64,000 bases of DNA from Ceratodon purpureus. Lineage: Eukaryota > Streptophyta > Bryopsida > Pseudoditrichales > Ditrichaceae. The position numbers and the translations under genes were made by a program. Of the stretch, positions 20,366-31,216 are shown in pieces (the stretch's first letter is position 1; each line of letters begins with the position of its first letter). The notes under the pieces were generated by a model. It made no database searches and was not told the origin of the DNA. It worked only from the letters and a program-made list of their open reading frames with translations. The stretch lies in assembly GCA_014871385.1 (NCBI GenBank), contig CM026424.1:19857321-19921320 (forward strand), read 5' to 3'.

Positions 20366-22958
20366 AGTCCTTCAGATCGCATCAATTGGCTCTCTAAGAG
20401 AGCAGGCGCAGTTACCAATTCTGACAAACAATATTCGTGCAGTCGACTAACCTCTCCCTTTCAGCTTAAAACCTGAAACCAACCCAGCTATCTGGTTTAT
20501 CACCACGATCTTAGAGACTTCATCCTCCGAATACTAGGGTGAGGACCCCGGTGAGGACAAGCATGCATTGTGTGATGCGACTGTAGTCAAGCGCAAAGAG
20601 CATCAAGCTGATCTTACTTAGAACGCTAACACCGTCCTGGTGGAATGTTATATTCATCATGTCCCTAATTTCGCATCTTCGCGGACGAGTGAGGATGCAA
20701 CCATCGAGAGGAATTAGGCACCGGTGAGGATGCAACCATCGAGAGTACTTATCCTTCAACAAAGGACTTCCAACGGCTCAGTCGCACACTAGATACACAG
20801 GCAGATTCTCCGGACGAGTAAGCAATGAGCATGAGTTGCGGTACTAACTTAGTAGCAGCTAGAAGATGCTGCCAGGAATAGAACAACTGCAACGAAACAG
20901 CCAGATTCCCGGCAATCGAATGAACCAGCCACACATGCAACCTGCATGTAACCTCCGCATGTGTGCTTCAGGGCGTAATTGGTTCGAACAGCCACACGCG
21001 TAGGCGCAGAAGGAGAGGCAATCGACACTGCTGCACCTGCTCAACGCCCACACTGAAGAGTGGTGACCTGGTGGCCAACACACAACTTACAAGCTGAAGG
21101 TGGGTAAGTGCAAGCCACAACAGCTACACACTACTACTCCTGTACTGTAGTGATATGTTACACATCAACTGCAACTAGAGCACTTGCCCTTGTATCATAT
21201 ATCTTTGTAGAGCAGGGAGCAATGAAGAATCATTAATATTTCTTCTAATTCTGCATTATCATCTCAGGATTTCCTTTTGATCTGCCTCTAGGGCCTTTCA
21301 TTGTAACTTAGCAGGGGCTAGCTCTTCAACTGCAGCAGCTAACAAGATGGCTGACTGCAATCCAATAGCAGGCGGTTTAACAGGATTGTTGCGTAGCTGG
21401 AGGTTAGTGTGCTGGTAGACCTAGCACTAGTAGCAAACCTGTCGTTTTCGATCCCAGAGTTTGCGGTACATTGAGCAATCAACTAATCCGAGCAGAGTAA
21501 AGGGGCCCGCAAAGTTGTCTCTTGTGACGGATTCGACTGGCAACTGCTTCACGTAAGAGTGGTGCGATTTGATTGCTTTTTCAAATAAAAAACGACGCAT
21601 TTGCCTGCAGTGTAGCATCATCAGAAGGCTATATGAAGGGGAACTATCTAGATCCCCCATCAGGCGTGGCTCGGAGCCTCGGTTCACGGGTCGGGTGGGT
21701 GGCCGGTGGGCAAATGAGTGGAGCCCTTCTTGATCTCAAGACACCTTCCTAGAGTAATTTGGGGATAGTGGCCTTGAATTTAGCAAAAAAAACTTTAAAA
21801 GACCTTGAGATGCCAAAATGGAGAGGATTAGAGAAATTGATCTAACCGAGCCTGACATCCAAGCCATGCTCATTAGGGAGAAATAAAGAGACTCATATGA
21901 AGGTGATTTAGCATGGTCTTCATCACCTTTGATAGATTGTAGACATGACAATAGTTGCGAGAGTGCATGAAGGTTTTCATGAAAGTACAATCATTTCAAG
22001 ATTAAAGTAACGTTGAAATGCTTATATTGTAGGAGATCACTTGCATGTGTTTGGAATTTATAATTGTAAAATTTATTCAAGAATATGTTTTGATTTTAAT
22101 CTATATATACCTAACAAGTATTCTAATCCCTAAAGTTCTTTGGAATCATATTATGGTCGGAGCACATCGTGACATGCTATATTTATCTCTATTTTTAGAA
22201 AAATTCAAAAATTTACCACATATATGTTTTACATGTGGCTTTTCAATAGCACAGTTTTTGAAAGATTTGAAGTTACAATGCAAAAGCTATAAATTTTAGA
22301 AGGATTTTTTCTAAATTTGGGCAATCTATAACTTATCACAATTCACCATTTTTAACCCGTGTTGCCGGATATTCACAATGGCAAAAAGGAACAAGACTAA
22401 TTATATTTGACAACATAATGGGCCCAATATTTTCTCATTTATATACATTGATGAATTTCCTCATTCAGTAGAACATTTTTATCTAGCAAAAATTTCATTC
22501 AAAAGATGGTTTCCATCCATAGGATAATTTTCATCTAGTGCAAATTTTTCATCTACATGGATATTTTGATCTGCCTTGCAATTTTTAGTTGGAGCTAATA
22601 CATCATCCAGCTTGTGTGATATGGCATTGAGTCCATCCACAAGACCTACAATTAAAACATGAAACAGTAGATAGATAGAACATATCTACTGTTTATATTT
22701 TCAATTGGACATGAAAGAGTGACCCATTTGAGAGTTTTGAATTTGAAGAGTGTAAGGGAATTTGAGCACACCTCCTATGCCAAAAGAAAGACTTCTCATT
22801 TGTCCCAAGTATGCATAAGGCTTAAATTTGGTGAGCAAGGAAGTAGTACTGGATTTAAGTACAAATCTTGTAATAGATATGAGCACTTCTTTGCATGTGC
22901 CATGGCCTGTTGGTGGAAGTTTGAATGGCATTCTCAAGGTGAGGCTTGAACTCAAAGA
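20366..22958. other. ERF upstream region and spacer
   Basis: 20366-21100 is the likely promoter and 5' UTR of the ERF gene. A 22-bp word (GTGAGGATGCAACCATCGAG...) is repeated at 20689-20710 and 20724-20745. From 21.7 kb the DNA is AT-rich. At 22480-22600 the word ATTTTCATCTA recurs several times. No gene seen. Confidence 0.5.
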
Positions 22959-23159
22959 AATGATGTGCTTGTCCGCTGAGGGTTAGTCGTTCTTTCTCTG
23001 CAATGAATTCGCTTCATTTGCTCATAAAAAAAAGAAAAACAAAAAAAAAACAAAAAAACAAAACAAAACAAAACAGAACAAGAAGAAAAGAAAGGAAAGA
23101 AAGAAGAAGGAAAAAAGACAAAAGAAAAAAGAAAAAAGAATAAAGAAAAGGAATGATGT
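22959..23159 (+). mobile_element. 5'-truncated retroposon with long A-rich tail
   Basis: The body at about 22967-23025 (GTCCGCTGAGGGTTAG, CTGCAATGAATTCGCTTCAT, TTGCTC) is followed by roughly 125 bases of A with scattered G and C. Flanks of AATGATGT at 22959-22966 and 23152-23159 look like a target-site duplication. The body resembles the tail at the very start of the window. It is a dead 3' fragment of a LINE or SINE. Confidence 0.75.
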
Positions 23160-24492
23160 ACGGTGTACCTGAAGCTTGGGTCTAGATTAATGCAAACAAA
23201 ACTAGTTATGAATGAGATCTGGAGACTCAGATTTGCTGAGTACACTTTAAAGTTATGTACTGAATTTCGACTCACTAGTTTACTCAAAAGTTACTGAACA
23301 ATGGCTTAATCTGAGAGAGTTGCATTGGAATGACCTTCAGTTAGTGTTCAACACAAGAAGTTTGGTGGGGACTCATCAGCATCTGTCCTTTGGGGGTTTA
23401 GCTGCAGGTGATAATGCCGCAGGTGAAGGACAATTTATAGCTTACAGGGCTCCACCTGTAGTTACAGGTGTGTGTTCTTTCAAGGAGGATACATAATTTT
23501 CCTTCTCAAAGAAATAAGAAAAGGACAATTCTTGGCATACCGGACACAGCCTGGGCAGTGAGTTAGTGGCTGCTGCACAGTGCAAACTGAGATACCAAAC
23601 AATGAGGTTGTGGGAAATGGGAAATCATTCTTACTTGGACCCTCTTCAGTTTCTCAAAGTTGGTAGAGAGAGAAACTATGGTCTCCGTAGGAGACGGAAG
23701 TGAATTAAGTGTCTGTTCGATCCACCCCCAATCCAATGCCCACATGACAAAGGTATGGAATCAAAGTTGGTACAGTATATATAAGTTGAGCTATCATCAT
23801 CAGGATTCAAATCTAACTTTAACCCCTAAAATTCTAGGCCCGTTTTTGCCAATTTTCACTTCTAAAATGCTGAAAATTTCAAAAAAATCCCTATTTGTTT
23901 AATTTATTTTTTAAATGCTGAAATTTCAACCCCATAAAGATTATGATTTACAATGTTCACTAAAAATATCTTGTCAAAAAATATTAAAATCCTAACTCTG
24001 GTAGCTTGCCGAAGTTCCTCCAACCCACTTTGGGTTTTGTGGAATTTTAGGGGTTAAGAACGACACCATGTTTCCACCTTCTTCCTTGAAACCCCAACCG
24101 GACATTCATTCTTCCTTTCTTCCATAACCTTAACCTCCATAGGATGTTGCAACCGGCTTTGGGTTGCTGATGAGCGTATTCCACTAATATCGCAATGCTC
24201 CTTATTGTATTCGCCATTCCCCTGGAAAACAAAATGTAGGCCATGATTTGCACTTGCTCAATATATATATATATATTTTAAATTTTAAATTAAATTCCGC
24301 CCTATAGAGACCACAGAATGTCGTATTCTATATACAATATGTGGAGACGCGGCATGGACAGCGCAATGTACAGTAGCCTATGTACCTGACAGTGCGTTTG
24401 CCAGCATGGATATGGTGACCGGCTGAGCAGGAAATAATTTAGTTACCCTACTCTAGTGGCGCGAGGCTTAGAGCATTGGATCCAACAGTCAC
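23160..24492. other. No gene recognised
   Basis: Spacer with short overlapping frames only. At 24260-24275 there is a small (AT)n run. Confidence 0.5.
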
Positions 24493-24993
24493 TTGAGTTT
24501 TCGACTTCAAGAGTGGGGATTCGCGTGGCATGAACTGAGGTTTCAATTCATTGTGGAGATTCAGCAATTGACGGCAGGGAGTTGTCACACCGAGCGATGG
24601 CGACTATTCATGAAGAACTTGTCTTCAATGAGGGGGGGGGGGGGGGGGGGGGGGGGAGTGTTGGGATTCGGAGGGGAGTTTGAGAGAGGGGCTGAGACAT
24701 CGAGGCAGCGGGAAGCCACGATGGTGGTCTTTGAATTTTGCAAAGCAATGCAGGGTAAGCGCTTGATGGAGCCGGGATTGCTCACCGAGGTCCATGCTGA
24801 TCAAATTCGTGTAGATGTTGTAGAGGCCCTGCGGGATTGGATGAGGGGACAAGGGAGATCAGAAGCCACTGAGTTGAAGTCTCCGAAAGGTCAAATAATA
24901 GACCTAGTGGATGATGTTGAAGGATCCCCTGGATTTTGTGGCGAGAGAGGCAAAAATGGTTATTTCATTGCCAAAAGAGGAGACCATAGATAG
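24493..24993 (+). CDS. Hypothetical ORF spanning a poly(G) tract
   Basis: An open frame of 166 codons from its first ATG-like start to TAG. The first 45 codons precede a run of 25 G (24632-24656), which would read as eight Gly. After it the frame has plausible composition (FEFCKAMQGKRLMEPGLLTE, then an Asp-rich stretch). I recognise no family. The G run makes the true frame uncertain, because one base more or less would break it; the part after it (from MVVFEFCK at 24721) may be a coding exon on its own. Confidence 0.3.
   Translation: MSFRLQEWGFAWHELRFQFIVEIQQLTAGSCHTERWRLFMKNLSSMRGGGGGGGGVLGFGGEFERGAETSRQREATMVVFEFCKAMQGKRLMEPGLLTEVHADQIRVDVVEALRDWMRGQGRSEATELKSPKGQIIDLVDDVEGSPGFCGERGKNGYFIAKRGDHR
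24632..24656 (+). repeat. Homopolymer of 25 G
   Basis: An uninterrupted G25 run, with GA and GTG at the sides. Its true length in the genome is unreliable. Confidence 0.9.
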
Positions 24994-25756
24994 CAAATGT
25001 TCTCTTCATATTTTAAATTTTGTTTTTGACAGGCTACCAATGTTCTACAAGTGTTGTTAATAGGTAATCACTTAAAAATCAACACTCTCACTTTTGATCA
25101 GTACACAGTCATTCCTCCTGGTTTAAGTTCAATCTACACTTAGTGAAAGGCCGAAGGACTTTGGAAATTACATTTTTCTGAAATGTGACCATGAAAGTGT
25201 GACCGCAAAGTGTGACCATGGAATAAATCCATTTTCCTTGGTCATGGCTCTTGGTCCATGGTGTAAACTGCTCCTAAGACCAGAGACAATTATTCCCACA
25301 TCACAATTTTGGCCAGACATGCAGTCTTGTCAAAAAGGCCTGTCGAGTACTTATTTTTGCTAGCTGCCGTCGGAGGCATGTTTACAAGATGGTGCATAAA
25401 AGTGTAAAATAGCCTTACAAATGTAGAGAAATTCTAAAGCACAACTCAAAACCAAGCCTTCATTGTAAGATTTTCGGACAGCAGTTCAGCAAGAAACTGA
25501 ATCGAGTGTATGATTTGGCACATGAAACTACAAAACCATAAGAGGAAGTTTTACACGTTTGAATCACAGGATAAGGGTTTACAAGGTTTCATAACTTCAC
25601 ATTCTCTGCCATTAATTACAAACATTACATACAGGAGGAATGCATCTGTAAATACTACATTTGCTGCTTTACATTGAACGGTTACTCTCCAGAAGCTTTG
25701 TTGTGCCTTCAGCTGGGATTGCAGAAACTTCTAATTCTCATCTGCTACTGTACTAA
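24994..25756. other. No gene recognised
   Basis: Spacer with short repeated phrases (GTGACCATG/GTGACCGCAAAGTGTGACC at about 25190-25230). Nothing else seen. Confidence 0.5.
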
Positions 25757-26065
25757 GGTAGAACCACCTATAAGCGGGCACCACCCCATGGGCGTGCCCT
25801 AAGATTCTTGCCTTTATAAAGATATGACCTTCCTTGCATGTGCCTCATGCGTACATAAATAGGGTGCCCGCTTATAGGTTTCCACTTCTCAAGGCTTTGA
25901 AAATTTGTACTTAATTATGTGTGTGCTTTAAAATATCAAAAAAATAGGGAAAACTTGTCTTTTCCTATTCCTTATCCCTGAAAAATAGTAACCCACTCAT
26001 TTCATCACCCAAGAATATAGATTCCTTACATAATCCTTAAATGCACGAAAATAGGTGGTTCTACC
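25757..26065. mobile_element. MITE family A, copy 2
   Basis: The inverted ends GGTAGAACCACCTAT (25757) and ATAGGTGGTTCTACC (to 26065) are perfect over 15 bp, and CTAA/TTAG extends them. The interior is collinear with the element at 2538-2856. At 309 bp it is 10 bp shorter, and it lacks the poly(C) run. It is non-coding. Confidence 0.88.
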
Positions 26066-26422
26066 TTAGAAGCATATGGAAGTGGACGTCTTGTTTTGCC
26101 CACCAAAGATGCGTCACAAGTATGGAACTGAGTTTCAATGAGAACCCCTGAATGTTTTCAGTGATAAAGGTGTACTTCAGGTTTTGAATAACAAAAAATT
26201 ATCTGCCAAAGCATCAAGCAGTACGCGTTAGAACAAGAATGTGACCTCATTGACTCAGATTCCACAGCCGCTTTCAACATACTCACAAACAATCAGCTTA
26301 CAAAGATCTCTAGGTCAAAATTCTGAGGCCATTACAGTCGCTTCTGATTCTATGAACACATCCTAAAAAGATGACGAATTACAATGCCAAAACTTGCAAA
26401 TTTCAGAAAAGAAGCAGTCTTC
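26066..26422. other. Probable 3' UTR of the WAT1-related gene
   Basis: This lies directly downstream of the stop of the minus-strand transporter gene. No other gene is seen. Confidence 0.5.
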
Positions 26423-29153
26423 TTACGCTAGTAAAGGCTCGACCAAGAGTGAAGTTGGTTCCACTGTATGTGCATTGTGTTTCCCACTAGTCGGGATTTG
26501 AAGTGAAAGCTTTCTCAAACGTAGAGCTTCTCGTACCCCCCAAGTCACAAAGAACACCCCACTCAGGATTGCAAAGGCACCAAGCAAACTGCCATAAACA
26601 CCGTACGTTGGATGTTAGATTAGAGAAGATCTGTGTTCTACTCAGTCCTCTACCAATTATGAAAAAGCCAATATGAGCTCAAGCTAAGCAATCGTGACGA
26701 CATTTCTTCTTTACCCAGAAAAGCTCGCAACGCAAAGTAATCAGCTAAATCGAAGTGCTATACTAAAATCAAAACCCAGAAGTTCGCTACGCCGTTCATC
26801 CTCAACTTACAGTAAGTGAGGGCTAAACTCCAACGGGAACTCCAAGTTCCTGGCATCACAGTTTGCATTCACAAGGAACACAATAAAGCCACTATATCCT
26901 ACCTTCCAAGATAAAGCGCATTGCCGAGAAAGAGAATGCCGAAAATCGTGGAGAAAATGCTCTGTGACGGGGTGTAGGCTGCCACTAGAATTGGACCACC
27001 TTTGTGGTTGGCCCAACAACTCAACATGAGGCAGATCCCTGACGCCATTACTCCCTGCAAATCATAACCAAATTTATAAATTGCAAACGCCGGAGTTCTC
27101 TTCCAGTTCAGTACTAGATGTATATGCGATATAGCTTATTTAAACTTAAATAAGCTAGCATATGCTGTGTATCTTTCATGGCGGATGTGATTTAGGGTGC
27201 ATTACCTAGATTAAGAACTAGCTTACCATAATAGGCTTACACGTGAATTTGATGAAAAAACAATTCTGAAATACACGAAACGTACCGCATATATGGCTGC
27301 AAAGAGGTCTGGTCCAGGAGGAAGAATCCACTCCAAGGGGTCTAATCCCACCCTGAAGAAAGCAGTGGTTGCAAACATGGGAGTGCCTACCAGAGCTGAA
27401 AGAGCCATCAATGTGAACGGAGCAGGGAATCTTTTCAGTGCTGGAACCTGTCATAATGACCCCCAAAAAGCACTAAAAATGTGAGGCATACACGATGGAT
27501 TACAATCATTATGACTTTGTCATAGCTCTACCAATTTTGAGAACTTCTAATATCATCAAGGCAATGGGAAGTTTTGTTGAATGCAAAAAAATCCCATCTT
27601 ATCAGGATGGTCCTTGTTCGCTACAGGTTCACGTTGAGTTTACGATGAAGACTACTGAACACATCAGATGCAGAAACATGGTCGATAAGGACTCACGTTC
27701 TGCTAGTAATTGAAGTGATTGGGGCTAAGAGGCACCTGTATGTTAACAAACAGTCCGATGCAGGAGCAGCAGCCGATCAGACAGAGTGCACCAAGTTTCC
27801 ACTCATCAATTTCCCACCCTCGCAAATTCGATAACAAAGAGCCACGAGATACGTCAGGAAGTGGAGACTTGGGTGTAGAATATTCGTAAACGACGGGGCC
27901 CTGGTAAAGAGTCAGGACAAAGGCCCCGACGACGCAGAATACGATTCCCAGCATCTTGGCTTGTCCATCTCTCCTACGGGCAAGAATTTGTTCGTGCCTG
28001 ACCAGCGACATCATCACATGTGGGTTCTTAGCTGTAAAAAGATTCCGAACGTGCAACTGCATATTTACACCATATTTGAGCAGTAGATTTCTTATCCAGC
28101 TGCTCTGACTACAAAAAATGAACAGCAAGGAGATGCTCAACAATAAGGAAACCAAAACTCACAAAGTTGAAGAACTTACCCGAAAAGAATTGCAAAGAGG
28201 AATGTCGAGACTGGAATGCAGTTCAACACGAGAGAAGAGAATATCACGTTTGTGTATCCTAATCCAAATAGGAAAAGTGCCTGCTGCATGTAAATTCTGC
28301 AGCATAGACAAACACTCAGCTGAGCTTTAAAACAAAAATATATACATGAATACCAGCAAAACCCATGTGCAAGTTCATGTGCAAGAATCCTAGAGCAGGT
28401 TACTATCTTTCCAGTCATCGAGTAGACAGTACAAAAGCTGAATTAGGGATTACTCAACAGATAACACAAGATACCGCAACGACTAAAACGACGACGGTAT
28501 GCTCCTCTGGGCAGGACTACAACGAGGCTACTGTTCATACTTCAAAACCTATAAATAAAGAACGCAATCTGTGTAAAAAATGTGTTGCAGCATTTCAAGC
28601 GTCGACTGAATGTGAAGAACAAAGATGCATGTACACAACGTACCCAACAACTGCCATCGCAAAGACAAGACCTGCAACTTCAAGCGACATCTTCGGCCAA
28701 TGTTGCCTGCCATCCACATAAACACGAAGATAATCTCAGCTCCACTCTTCCAAACCATGCTCGTGCAATTCTATCGCCCAATTCAGAACAAGCAGCTTCA
28801 CAATGCACAAAACAATATCCAAAAAAACCAGAATCTAGCTTTAAGCATAGCTATGGCCTCCAAAAACATGCCAACAAAACCCTCTTGCTCACCAACTTCA
28901 TCACTCCGCAACCCTAACCCCACATGCTAAAAATCAACAAAACATCCAAACAACCATCATACCTTTCAAAGCACGAAGCATACAGAAACAAAGTGAGGAA
29001 GCCAATGCCATCTCGGTAAGTCCCAAACACGAACGGATCAACACCACCAGACAAGGACGCCTTCGTGAGCACAAAATAACCTCCAAATCCAGCAGCCCCA
29101 AAGATCAGAGCCGCATGCGGCCCGGCCCGGTCGATCCACCGTGCAGACACCAT
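26423..29153 (-). CDS. WAT1-related (EamA/DMT) membrane transporter
   Basis: There are seven exons: 28963-29153, 28644-28706, 28180-28296, 27736-27997, 27286-27447, 26903-27054 and 26423-26588. All introns are GT-AG, the phases close, and the product is 370 aa, the normal length for the family. The start PHAALIFGAAGFGGYFVLTK and, in the middle, RRRDGQAKMLG are hallmarks of plant WAT1/UMAMIT proteins. Two EamA repeats and about ten membrane helices are visible; the second repeat includes VGTPMFATTAFF, GVMASGICLM and SIFSTIFGILFLG. Members export or import small solutes such as amino acids or auxin across the plasma membrane or tonoplast, but the substrate here cannot be told. The C-terminal tail (about 45 residues) is hydrophilic and ends VEPLLA. 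The ATG at 29153 gives the family's usual N-terminus. Confidence 0.95.
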
Positions 29154-29615
29154 CTTCTCTCCCCGAATTCACAAAATCGCAAGCTCCCCAAACCACCACC
29201 GGCCTGCTGAAGCCCTGGAGCCCGCCTCTCGAGGCCCCATCAACGACAACCAACAACGTGGCTCCCGGCCCCGCATGCACGACGCCGACGTTCCTTCCAC
29301 CCCAGGTTCCAACTGCCAATATGCTCGGGACATCACCAAATGTGGGACCTTTGAGACTACGACTCTGTGACGTCGGTGATGAGCTCGCATCACTGCTCGG
29401 TGTTCATGTTTGCCTCGGACTCAGTGTGTTGTTCTAGATGGAATGTAGGCCTACTTCGGAGTGAGGCCGGCGTGTTCAACGAGTTTGTCATGGTTTTTGC
29501 AATTTGGGGAGGGAAACTGGAGATTTCTTGCTTCACAGCATACACGGGCTTTGCATGTGTGTGAGTGGTTTTGTTTTAAAAAAATTTGTATGACAAGGAG
29601 AGAAAATGAATATTC

Positions 29616-29686
29616 TGCGCAGCCGGGGAATCGAACCCCGGTCAGTACCGTGGGAGGGTACTATGATACCACTACACCAGCTGCGC
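29616..29686 (-). tRNA. trnG-CCC: tRNA-Gly(CCC)
   Basis: A 71-base cloverleaf on the minus strand: acceptor GCGCAGC/GCTGCGC, D arm with GTGTAGTGGTATCAT, anticodon stem GTACC/GGTAC with loop CTCCCAC (anticodon CCC), and T arm CGGGG/CCCCG with loop TTCGATT. The discriminator is A. There is no intron and no encoded CCA. It lies 463 bp upstream of the WAT1-related start. Plus-strand open frames across it are artefacts. Confidence 0.96.
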
Positions 29687-31216
29687 ATGCTCAAGGGAAG
29701 GGCATTCAATGACCAATCTCCGAGTATTCAGGGGATGTTGATGTCTACCTGGGGGTTTAAATTTTAATACTATTTTATTTAGAGATTTGGGTGCAAAGGT
29801 GGAGGTACCTCTTCTGTATTATCTAAAGACTACAAGAAAGTCATAAAAATGAAAATGACTCGCATGTGTTAGCATTTGAAAATGGAATTCAATTTTCATG
29901 ATTTTACAATTTTTGGTGTTGAAATGAATATTTTATGAATTGTTGAAGTTACATGTGGAAGAGGCATGAGTGCGGAAAGCAGGAACATCTAAAGTGGAAA
30001 TGATAATTTCATGCATACAATGGTCAATAATCAAATTTCAAGGTTGTAGTATAGATAGATTTTGTTCTATTACAACTATTTTAGGTTGAATAGTAGGAAC
30101 TACTTTTAGTGGACCAGTCAGAAGGAGTAACTTATCCCTGAGAATATATGCAATGTGTTTGGTGCTTCATCTTGGAGTTGATTTGGAGTACGATGGTAAA
30201 TTATAACTTGTGGAGGTTGATGACAAACATTCTTCTGATTGTACTTCCACAAGAGAACATTTCACGCGCTTTTTGACAGAAGTAATTATGATATTATGAG
30301 GACTTGAGAACCTGAGTCAGGTTTGGCGAAGAGCAAGGACACAAAAGTTCACGTACCTGATGGTGTGGATTCGGAAAGGTACGTGGATGTTGTGTAAACG
30401 GTGTTCAATTTTTGATAATAGAGTTATTTGTAAAGTCCGTCAAAACTTGAGTTTTTGACCTGTAATTTGGAAAGGACCGGATCGGCATGATCTTATTATA
30501 GACCAAAAATAGAATACTGGATAGATTGAAATTTTTATTCATAAAAATTTGGAGGGAGGGAGAAGAATTGGATAGAGGGGTGGGAACGTGAGGAGGGGGA
30601 GGAATGGTACTAGCTGTGGTCCATGAAAAAAGGAGGACAAAAGATTGGATGCCTTTACAAATAACTCAAGTGTTGCCAGAAAGTTTGGTACAAGATGACT
30701 GATCCGATGGCAGTTTCTGCCTGTAGGTACACTGTTGTACTGTATGATGCTTGTAATGTGTGGGATTTTTGACTCCGGATGGGGTTTGAAAGGCAAAGCA
30801 TTGAGAGCAGTTCTTTGCTGAATGAGCTTCAGGTGTGTGAAGGGGACGGACATAGGATATCATGAAGGATTTAGCGGGTAGATATGCTATGCATGAATGA
30901 TGATTTTTTTTATTACTTTTAAGTTGTAATTAAGTGCATTTCATGTTACAATTTCTGAATACCTCGCTCATTCTAGCAGTACAAACTTCAAAGAGTTCTG
31001 TACAACACTGTGTACCGTATTAAACATGAGAAAAGTAAATGGCCGGCTCAGCTAACGGCACCACACTTCTTACACTCTGTGTCACCTGGTAGAACATTCT
31101 TATAATGCAATGATATCTGTGCCCGATCTACAGTCTTTCTTACTGAAACTGAAGCGGGGGAAAAATAAAGTTGTATGGTTCTTCGGTTTTTTTGATGTAA
31201 TTCATAAATATCGCTC
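29687..31216. other. No gene recognised
   Basis: AT-rich intergenic DNA. 30540-30620 is a purine-rich stretch (GGAGGGAGGGAGAAG, GAGGAGGGGGAGG). The last few hundred bases probably include the 3' UTR of the DHRS12-like gene. Confidence 0.5.

Noticed and set aside
22952-23287. Phe-rich minus-strand frame
   Set aside because: It reads the A-rich retroposon tail in reverse and is a low-complexity artefact.
24585-24852. Two minus-strand frames with Pro runs
   Set aside because: They are reverse readings of the G25 run.
29461-29712. Plus-strand frame of 83 codons
   Set aside because: It passes antisense through the whole tRNA-Gly gene.
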